Assembly (NCBI GenBank): GCA_027459365.1
Contig: DAIDIM010000136.1
Coordinates: forward strand, 1 to 9,246
DNA length: 9,246 nucleotides
DNA from: Chlamydiota bacterium
GTDB taxonomy: Bacteria > Chlamydiota > Chlamydiia > Chlamydiales > SM23-39
Reading direction: 5' to 3'
In this document: piece after piece, positions 1 to 5,098 of the stretch
Position numbering within the stretch: the stretch's first letter is position 1
Layout: each line of letters starts with the position of its first letter
Made by a program: the position numbers and the translations under genes
The notes under the pieces: model-generated
Told to the model about the DNA's origin: nothing
Databases searched by the model: none
What the model saw: only the letters and a program-made list of their open reading frames with translations

Positions 1-43
1 CCCTCGGATCTGCCTTTCAAAAAATGACATAAGTCGAGATAAG

Positions 44-61
44 CCGTTTTTTCAACGGAGG
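44..61 (+). promoter_or_regulatory. Shine-Dalgarno with small overlapping hairpin
   Basis: GGAGG at 57-61 lies 5 nt before the ATG at 67, an ideal ribosome binding site that fixes the start of the first gene. Its first two bases also form the 3' arm of a short inverted repeat (CCGTT 44-48 and AACGG 54-58, 5-nt loop), so a weak hairpin could partly mask it. The stretch 1-66 holds no promoter I can support. An upstream gene could end here: one frame is open from base 1 to a stop at 68-70 that overlaps the ATG, and two others stop at 25-27 and 30-32. I cannot choose between them. Confidence 0.55.
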
Positions 62-66
62 TTTTC

Positions 67-561
67 ATGACTTCATCAACATCAGCATCAACAAGCGCGC
101 TCCGCCCAGGCGATATCCAAGATGTTGCAAAATGGACTGGCAAGAGGTTCGGAACACTCCGAGGAGTCCGCGTGATTGAACAGGATATCCGTATTCTTTC
201 GCATTCAGGGGGCTTTGCCGTTTTTCTTCCCAATAAAATGTGGAGAAGACTAGACCATCAAGTGCCTCTCAATTCCGCAGATCAGGAAGACTCTGCATGC
301 TGGATAGCGGATAAAGACTTTGCCTTTTTGAAAGTGGACATAGATTCAACAATAGCGCAAGGCTCTGATAAAGAGTACGTTTCTGAAAACCTAGAAGTTG
401 CTCTGAATAAGATCCATGAGTTCGTCCGGAAAAACTTTTTTGAGAATAAGCAAGCGTATCCAGACAGCGAATATTTCTCTTATGGTTCTTTTTTAGATAA
501 GCCCAACATGCCGCGCCCTTTTAGACTACGTCTTGGGGGCGACTTCCATTACCAGATATAA
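67..561 (+). CDS. hypothetical protein, 164 aa
   Basis: I do not recognise this protein. It starts at an ATG with a near-perfect Shine-Dalgarno 5 nt upstream and ends with TAA, and codon use is unremarkable. The first 11 residues are almost all Ser, Thr and Ala, followed by a soluble-looking mixed alpha/beta sequence with no transmembrane segment and no signal peptide. Visible traits are an acidic central part (about residues 72-110, including KVDIDS), a basic-amphipathic stretch (about 108-125, LNKIHEFVRK) and a C-terminal RPFRLRLGGDFHYQI tail. A Ser/Thr-rich unstructured N-terminus is compatible with type III secretion in chlamydiae, but that is only an inference from composition. It runs towards the minus-strand hypothetical gene ending at 784, so the two converge. 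No terminator is obvious after the stop. Confidence 0.75.
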   Translation: MTSSTSASTSALRPGDIQDVAKWTGKRFGTLRGVRVIEQDIRILSHSGGFAVFLPNKMWRRLDHQVPLNSADQEDSACWIADKDFAFLKVDIDSTIAQGSDKEYVSENLEVALNKIHEFVRKNFFENKQAYPDSEYFSYGSFLDKPNMPRPFRLRLGGDFHYQI

Positions 562-599
562 GAGAATAGTTGGTACTTAACGCAAGGTGCAGATAACGC

Positions 600-658
600 T
601 CGAGTTTCTTTGGCTCCTGTATCTACCAGCGCGGATTTTCGGAACGTCTTGGCACCGG
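600..658 (+). repeat. diverged direct repeat, copy 1 (left of the toxin-antitoxin block)
   Basis: This noncoding stretch aligns with 4053-4103 in the same orientation. The first 19 bases match at 18 positions (TCGAGTT, then CTTTGGCTCCT). After an 8-base insertion in this copy, CAGC, GGATTTT and an exact 11-base CGTCTTGGCAC (645-655) follow. About 44 bases are shared over 59. Weaker similarity may extend left to CTTAA at 576-580. The indels break any shared reading frame, so a structural or transposon-derived element is more likely than a coding remnant. The rest of 562-783 holds no gene or terminator I can support. Confidence 0.6.
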
Positions 659-783
659 GGAAAGAACACCAACAGAGCTGTTTTAAAGCATCGGCACTAT
701 ACAAAGAGCACTGGCCACTCAGAAAGAAATGGTGCAGCTCATACGCGTTAGTAAAAACGTATTGCGTTCGCTCTATTTTTTTT

Positions 784-2097
784 TCAAACAATATACTCGC
801 CACCCATTTGGCTTAACCATTCACGCGCTGAGCCTGCAGAGCCTGTTCGAGTCATGACGTTTTCAATAAAATCAATCATCGGTTGTATTTTTTGATTTTT
901 AAATGTTTGATGTATATTAAAAGTGTCTTTTTGAACGGATATTTCACCGAGGTATTCATTATCTAAAGATATTGAGAGAGAATCAATGCGAAAACCATGA
1001 ATTATCCCTCCTCTAAGACTTTCAATCCCCTCGACAGATTCCACAAATGAGCTAGTATGACCAACTCTTATTTTATGTTCATTTTGCAAGGATTTTAGTT
1101 GCTCAACATCATATATAAATACATATGATTCAATCGGAGAAACTCTAACATTTGACAATTTTTCTTTTACGAAAGTTTCCCATGCTTCCTTAGAAGGAGC
1201 TAAAACAACTGAGCTTCCAATATGAAAAAAACCATCATGATTGTCAAACGACTCATTTGGATAATCTTCATATTCAACGTACCATCTAACAAAACCCTCA
1301 AAGCTTTGACCTTCTCTGGGATACTTCACTTGGATACCGCCAGATTGATTCATCCAATACATACCTTCATAGTATAATTCTGACCCAGCTTCGCATCCTC
1401 TTTTCAGTGCTTGACCAAAATGATAATCCAACTGTCTGTCTCCTTTGCCAACAAAAGGTCGCAATTCAACTGCAAAACCATAACTTCTTGATCTCCATTC
1501 ATTGCATTTGAGTTCTAGAAACGCAGGGAGATAACCTCGATTGGAAGCTAAACGGAAGGTTTCTTTGCTTCGAGCATCACGTGTTTCCCAATCAGATTCC
1601 ACTCCCATTGCTTGATCATATGCTGAATTGAAAAGAGCAAATTGTCTAGGATAGTAGAAAAACGTTTCTAAATCCCTTGTACTCAAAGAAGAAAAGTCTT
1701 TTGAGCCATCTTTGCCCTGTTTCATTCCAAAAAGGGCATGAGAAAGCTGGATTTGCGAGATCACATCGCCTTCTTCTACGGCTTGCCTGAATAGATTATT
1801 GCAAGTTTCTACGCTTCCCTTGAGTAAAAGCCTAATTCCATTAATATCACCTCTCGTATCTCTAACTGCTTCAAGATTCACTGTTGTTTGAGCTATATTT
1901 GAGGTAGCGGTTTCTTTTATGGATGATGGGGAAAATATGATTTCCTCCGCTCGGACCCCAGGTAGAGACGGAAAAATGGAGGGAAACAGATCAATTAGAG
2001 GGCGAAAAAATTCTTTCTTCAACCACTTCAACAATCGTCTTGTCTTGGAGAAAAATTTTTCCCTGGTCTTGAAACAGTTGATTAGATACGCTGCCAA
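784..2097 (-). CDS. hypothetical protein with weak Sel1/TPR-like motifs; 5' end probably frameshifted
   Basis: This frame encodes up to 437 residues. I do not recognise the family. Three segments share a spaced F-x2-A-x3-G pattern followed by a small residue or Leu (residues 103-118, 181-196 and 227-241), reminiscent of Sel1-like/TPR helical repeats but too degenerate to be sure. The C-terminal half (about 265-437) is a mixed alpha/beta region without recognisable motif. There is no signal peptide or convincing transmembrane segment. The only early start in this frame is TTG at 2097, with no usable ribosome binding site. A different frame just upstream (2203 to about 2006) has an ATG with GGAG 6 nt before it. 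Removing one base from the six-T run at 2005-2010 joins the two into a protein of about 472 residues. The gene lies 72 bp downstream of the toxin gene on the same strand with no terminator visible between them, so it may be part of that operon. The coding body is convincing; its start is not. Confidence 0.65.
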   Translation of the reverse strand: MAAYLINCFKTREKFFSKTRRLLKWLKKEFFRPLIDLFPSIFPSLPGVRAEEIIFSPSSIKETATSNIAQTTVNLEAVRDTRGDINGIRLLLKGSVETCNNLFRQAVEEGDVISQIQLSHALFGMKQGKDGSKDFSSLSTRDLETFFYYPRQFALFNSAYDQAMGVESDWETRDARSKETFRLASNRGYLPAFLELKCNEWRSRSYGFAVELRPFVGKGDRQLDYHFGQALKRGCEAGSELYYEGMYWMNQSGGIQVKYPREGQSFEGFVRWYVEYEDYPNESFDNHDGFFHIGSSVVLAPSKEAWETFVKEKLSNVRVSPIESYVFIYDVEQLKSLQNEHKIRVGHTSSFVESVEGIESLRGGIIHGFRIDSLSISLDNEYLGEISVQKDTFNIHQTFKNQKIQPMIDFIENVMTRTGSAGSAREWLSQMGGEYIV

Positions 2098-2203
2098 CTC
2101 TCGTATTTAAACCGTTTGAACAAGTAAGATCATGGGTAGAAAATAAAGTATGGCTCCGAGTCCCTAAAGGCAGACTAGAATTCCGGTATGTGATGAGACT
2201 CAT
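1991..2203 (-). pseudogene. out-of-frame 5' part of the 784-2097 gene
   Basis: A 70-codon frame opens at ATG 2203 (MSLITYRNSS...), preceded by GGAG at 2210-2213 with a 6-nt spacer, and stops with TGA at 1991-1993. Its last residues (VEVVEERIF) run directly into the downstream frame (RPLIDLFPSIF) if one T is dropped from the T6 run on the minus strand (2005-2010 on the plus strand). This is most simply the true N-terminus of the following gene, separated by a single-base insertion, a sequencing error in a homopolymer, or a slippage site. It is rich in Ser, Thr and Asn and lacks a hydrophobic segment. Whether the gene is dead or rescued by slippage cannot be judged from the sequence. Confidence 0.55.
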
Positions 2204-2275
2204 TGTTCACTCCGATAAGTTATTGGTGCAGAATATAATAAATTCCTAAGTTTCTTCCTAGCTATAGTCTTTTTT

Positions 2276-3346
2276 TTACATTTGAATTAATTCATCTCCT
2301 CTTCTCTTGACCAAAGTCTTTTCTAAAGAGGGCAATGGCTCTACGTGATTAATACGATGCTCTAGATTGGTTAAGATGTTCAGGATCACATCAAAACCGA
2401 GAGGTTCGTTAAGATACATGTCGCGCATTAATTGATAATCACGTCGCAATTCAGGCAATCTTTCTGCTCTAGGAACGAGACGAAAAGTGCCAGGTTTGGC
2501 TTGGGTGTAACTCGTCCAAGAGCTGCGAAAAAATAGATGTTTCAATGAGACGACTCTGTCTCGAAGGTCGTGGTGATGAATAGCTCTGATGGCCTCCGGA
2601 TGATTCGCGAGTGCGGCAGTATCAGCATAATGACGAGAAAACCTCTCTGGCGTTGAGATATCGAGCGGTCGGTGATATTCTGCGTGTAATATCGTAGACT
2701 TTTCCCAGAAAGTTCGCTCGATCTCTAAAGCAATAACTTCACATTCCCAATCGGGAAATGCTGCGGGAAAAATCTCAGCAATCCAGGGTCGCATTGGATA
2801 GCGTCCAGTGGGTTGTTGGTCAGTTAGAGAACCAAATTCGAGCTTTACAGAGCGTTTGATGTAGTCAAATCCAGTTGGCAGCGATGATGGATAGTGAAAA
2901 AGAATTACTGGCGATTTGGTTTGAGGGTCTTTTAAAAACTCGAATTTTGCCTGCTCATGTTTTCCTAATATGCCTAATGCAGATGCTTCTAACGTCGGCA
3001 TGATCTGAGTCTGAACCGCATGTTCACATGCTTCTTCAGCATTCCCCCACCATTTATCAGCTTGGCTGCGATTTGCTGCAGATTCAGGCAGTCCAAGAAA
3101 GGCTGGGGATAGCGAAAGATCAATATCTTCAGAAAATCGGTTGATTGCTCCAAATATCTTTGAGAGAGAGGTGCCTCCCTTGAATACAAGACTGTCAGCA
3201 AACTGCGACTCAAACAGGATGCTGAGTAACCAGCATACGAAAAAATCTTTCTCCATGATGACTGTGGAGATATTTCTCTGAATAGCCGCCTGTTCAATGT
3301 AAAGGCGTCGTTCATTGGAAGGCAATTTTAAAAAGTCGAGTTTCAT
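2276..3346 (-). CDS. AbiEii/AbiGii-family nucleotidyltransferase toxin
   Basis: This is the toxin half of an AbiE-type (type IV) toxin-antitoxin pair. The 356-residue protein has the DNA polymerase beta-like nucleotidyltransferase signature: a conserved MEKD near residues 31-34, the GGTSLSK motif at 57-63, and FSEDIDLS at 71-78 carrying the two catalytic metal-binding aspartates (74 and 76). Further family traits are LEIERTFWEK at 207-216 followed by H221, and RHYAD at 238-242. All key residues are present, so it looks active. Family members are cytoplasmic, use a nucleotide substrate and cause reversible growth arrest or phage abortive infection; the target is not readable from sequence. The ATG directly abuts the antitoxin stop codon and its ribosome binding site lies inside the antitoxin gene, implying translational coupling. 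It is slightly longer than many homologues, with extra C-terminal sequence after about residue 300. Confidence 0.93.
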   Translation of the reverse strand: MKLDFLKLPSNERRLYIEQAAIQRNISTVIMEKDFFVCWLLSILFESQFADSLVFKGGTSLSKIFGAINRFSEDIDLSLSPAFLGLPESAANRSQADKWWGNAEEACEHAVQTQIMPTLEASALGILGKHEQAKFEFLKDPQTKSPVILFHYPSSLPTGFDYIKRSVKLEFGSLTDQQPTGRYPMRPWIAEIFPAAFPDWECEVIALEIERTFWEKSTILHAEYHRPLDISTPERFSRHYADTAALANHPEAIRAIHHHDLRDRVVSLKHLFFRSSWTSYTQAKPGTFRLVPRAERLPELRRDYQLMRDMYLNEPLGFDVILNILTNLEHRINHVEPLPSLEKTLVKRRGDELIQM

Positions 3347-3970
3347 TTAATCCTCCTGAGCCAGTTTTTTGAAAATGGAATGCATCCATTCCGGTGCAAA
3401 TCGAATATCCTTGAGCAGTTCTTGTCTTGCATTCAGTGGAATAGTCCGTTTTAAATGTTCAATTCGCTCTAGAGTAATATGTTCTTTACCTAATTCACGG
3501 AGGGCTTGAACTAGAAGTCCACTGAATCGTCCTGCCATCGCCATATTTTTGGGAGTTGTTCTTCGTAGCTGAATGGTTGTCGTACCAATTTTTACTGTTC
3601 GACTTGGTCCATCTGTTAGGAACACAACTTTGGCTGGGACCTGTTCGGATAGTCCTAGGATATTAGCTGCATAAGCACCAGTTGGTTGAATGCGGGTGCA
3701 ATCTCTGCCAACTAACGCCTCTGCGATCTTTTCTGGGGATGGTAGAAGTTTTCCAAGTTTAGGGTGTTCTTTAGGAAAATCATATATTCCCCTTGCAAGG
3801 CGGCGGATGGTTCCTTTTCGAGCCAGTCGATGGAGAACAATGTCGACCGTTTGCCGACTACCAAAACCCAAAAAGTCAGTTGGAACAAATATAGCGCCAT
3901 GTCCGAGGTTGCTTATAGCCCTAAGTATTTGATGATCAATACTTTTTGGGTTCTGTTGATTTCTCTTCAT
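3347..3970 (-). CDS. AbiEi-like antitoxin / transcriptional autorepressor (DUF6088-type)
   Basis: This 207-residue protein is the antitoxin partner of the adjacent nucleotidyltransferase. The N-terminus is a winged helix-turn-helix: about residues 10-20 form helix 1, GSRQTVDIVLHRLARKGTIRR (37-57) is the recognition region, and LARGIYDFPKEHP (58-70) is the wing, which is very typical of AbiEi/DUF6088 proteins. Residues 73-207 form the C-terminal antitoxin domain, with the conserved PTGAYAANILGLS at 96-108. Proteins of this group neutralise the AbiEii toxin and repress their own operon by binding inverted repeats; here such a repeat touches the start codon. No Shine-Dalgarno precedes the ATG and the predicted transcript would be nearly leaderless. 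Length is normal and I see no disruption. The stop codon TAA is immediately followed by the toxin ATG. Confidence 0.9.
   Translation of the reverse strand: MKRNQQNPKSIDHQILRAISNLGHGAIFVPTDFLGFGSRQTVDIVLHRLARKGTIRRLARGIYDFPKEHPKLGKLLPSPEKIAEALVGRDCTRIQPTGAYAANILGLSEQVPAKVVFLTDGPSRTVKIGTTTIQLRRTTPKNMAMAGRFSGLLVQALRELGKEHITLERIEHLKRTIPLNARQELLKDIRFAPEWMHSIFKKLAQED
3351..3357 (-). promoter_or_regulatory. ribosome binding site of the toxin inside the antitoxin gene
   Basis: On the minus strand AGGAGG reads within the last codons of the antitoxin (Gln-Glu-Asp), about 5 nt before the toxin ATG at 3346. This is a strong Shine-Dalgarno and contrasts with its absence before the antitoxin. Ribosomes finishing the antitoxin would cover it, so coupling of toxin translation to antitoxin translation is likely. 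Confidence 0.75.
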
Positions 3971-3998
3971 GTAAGAAATAATGGTGTATTTTTCTTAC
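3971..3998. promoter_or_regulatory. inverted-repeat operator abutting the antitoxin start codon
   Basis: GTAAGAAA (3971-3978) and TTTCTTAC (3991-3998) form a perfect 8-bp inverted repeat with a 12-bp spacer. The inner arm ends at the base next to the antitoxin ATG, and the repeat covers the predicted -10 box and most of the -35/-10 spacer. AbiEi antitoxins are known to repress their operons by binding inverted repeats in the promoter, so this is the obvious candidate operator. The binding itself is inferred. Confidence 0.65.
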
Positions 3999-4006
3999 AA
4001 ATGCAA
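3978..4006 (-). promoter_or_regulatory. candidate promoter of the toxin-antitoxin operon
   Basis: On the minus strand TTGCAT (4006-4001) and CATTAT (3983-3978) are separated by exactly 17 bp and each matches the sigma-70 consensus at 4 of 6 positions. Transcription would begin about 6-8 bases further on, at or next to the ATG at 3970, giving a leaderless message. The call is supported by spacing, by the operator overlap and by the lack of a Shine-Dalgarno. Confidence 0.45.
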
Positions 4007-4031
4007 GAGCCGTTTTTGACTTCTGCCTTAA

Positions 4032-4049
4032 GTGTTTAATAATAAACAC
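4032..4049. repeat. short perfect hairpin in the divergent intergenic region
   Basis: GTGTTTA (4032-4038) and TAAACAC (4043-4049) form a 7-bp inverted repeat with a 4-nt loop. It lies 26 bp upstream of the -35 box of the toxin-antitoxin promoter and directly before the second repeat copy. No T-run follows, so it is not a typical terminator. It could be a second protein-binding site, but its sequence does not resemble the main operator. Confidence 0.4.
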
Positions 4050-4052
4050 GTA

Positions 4053-4103
4053 TCGAGTTCCTTTGGCTCCTCAGCATTGGATTTTTGGTCGTCTTGGCAC
4101 AGG
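4053..4103 (+). repeat. diverged direct repeat, copy 2 (right of the toxin-antitoxin block)
   Basis: This is the partner of 600-658 in the same orientation, lacking the 8-base insertion of copy 1 and sharing the exact CGTCTTGGCAC core (4090-4100). Its position just outside the toxin-antitoxin operon means the two copies bracket the three minus-strand genes. Possible weaker similarity begins at CTTAA 4027-4031. The following stretch to the gene at 4238 holds a lone TATAAA (4187-4192) but no convincing -35 box. Confidence 0.6.
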
Positions 4104-4237
4104 ATTCTTTACGATCTGCGCCTGTTTCTATGAATAAAGAGAAGACTACCGGACCCAAGTATACCTAGATAAAAACACGATCGCCATATAAACTGATCCT
4201 CCTAACTCAACTGTAATCCTGTTTAAAAGAGTAGAGA

Positions 4238-5092
4238 ATGTGCGTTATTGGATGTCATAAAATCGCCCTAGTGACAGGCGCGAACTCAGGATTGGGAAAG
4301 GCTGCGGCTCTAGAACTTGCCAAACGAAAGATTCAAGTCCTCATTGTATGTAGAAATAAAAACGGAGGACTTAAGACCCTTCAAGAGATCCAAACCGAAA
4401 GCGGCAATCCCCATGTCTCTCTTTATATCGCCGATTTATCGTGTCAAAAATCCATTCATCAATTAGCAGATCAAGTCTGTCGAGAATGGTCAAAATTAGA
4501 CATCCTGATTCATGCAGCTGGAGTCTTACAACCAGAACGGACGCTCTCTCCTGATGGTCTCGAAATCACTTTCGCAACGAATCACCTCGCCCCTTTCTTA
4601 CTGACTCAAAAGCTCTTGCCGCTACTTAAATCAGCCCCGTCTGCACGCATTCTCACTTTCACTTCAAGAGCCGAAGAGTTGGGAAATATTGACTTCGATG
4701 ATTTGCAAATGAAAATAAATTACGGAGCCATTAGAAGTTACTCTCAATCAAAGCTGGCAAACATCCTTTTCACCTATGAACTCGCGCGGAAGTTAGAAAA
4801 GACGAAGATCACAGCCAATTGTATTCATCCCGGATTGGTAGATACGAATCTAAGTCGTCACCTCCCTGCGATCCTCCGACCCGTGATTTGGGTGTTGCGT
4901 CCGTTTATGTCCAGCCCAACAAAAGCGATACAAACAACAATCCGATTAGCCCTCGATCCACAATATGAGAATGTGACAGGCAAATACTTTATCTGCGATT
5001 CTGAAGGGAAATCTAGCGCTCGTTCCCACGACCCGATCCTTGCACAACGTCTCTGGAAGATCTGTGAAGAGCTAACGAAGCTCAATCAATAG
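4238..5092 (+). CDS. short-chain dehydrogenase/reductase, retinol dehydrogenase type
   Basis: A 284-residue classical SDR with a complete active site. TGANSGLG (13-20) is the nucleotide-binding glycine motif, and Arg39 after the second strand (VCRN) suggests NADP(H) preference. AD at 65-66 contacts adenine, HAAG (92-95) stands in for the usual NNAG, and Asn115, Ser143, Tyr168 and Lys172 (YSQSK) form the catalytic tetrad. HPGLVDTNL (197-205), GKYF near 248-251 and the RLWKICEEL end (271-279) resemble animal retinol dehydrogenases (RDH11-14 group) and related plant and bacterial SDRs. It should interconvert a carbonyl and an alcohol in the cytoplasm; the substrate is unknown and retinol should not be assumed. 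The start is ATG 4238 with only a weak upstream GAG; the family normally begins a few residues before the first strand, which fits. The acyltransferase gene follows after 6 bp, indicating an operon. Confidence 0.92.
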   Translation: MCVIGCHKIALVTGANSGLGKAAALELAKRKIQVLIVCRNKNGGLKTLQEIQTESGNPHVSLYIADLSCQKSIHQLADQVCREWSKLDILIHAAGVLQPERTLSPDGLEITFATNHLAPFLLTQKLLPLLKSAPSARILTFTSRAEELGNIDFDDLQMKINYGAIRSYSQSKLANILFTYELARKLEKTKITANCIHPGLVDTNLSRHLPAILRPVIWVLRPFMSSPTKAIQTTIRLALDPQYENVTGKYFICDSEGKSSARSHDPILAQRLWKICEELTKLNQ

Positions 5093-5098
5093 GTTCCT

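Noticed and set aside
549..816. Open frames on both strands between the first gene and the large hypothetical gene
   Set aside because: They overlap each other and the repeat copy, start from weak codons without ribosome binding sites, have Cys-rich unnatural composition and resemble no family.
3690..4039. Open frames antisense to or overlapping the antitoxin gene
   Set aside because: The antitoxin frame has clear family motifs; the others are shadows with no ribosome binding site and odd composition.
4053..4131. The second repeat copy as a remnant of a coding gene
   Set aside because: One plus-strand frame is open through it, but the corresponding frame in copy 1 is broken by indels, so shared coding is not supported.
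4187..4192. TATAAA as -10 box of the SDR-acyltransferase operon
   Set aside because: No recognisable -35 hexamer at 16-18 bp and the region is AT-rich, so a chance match is likely; left as a note only.
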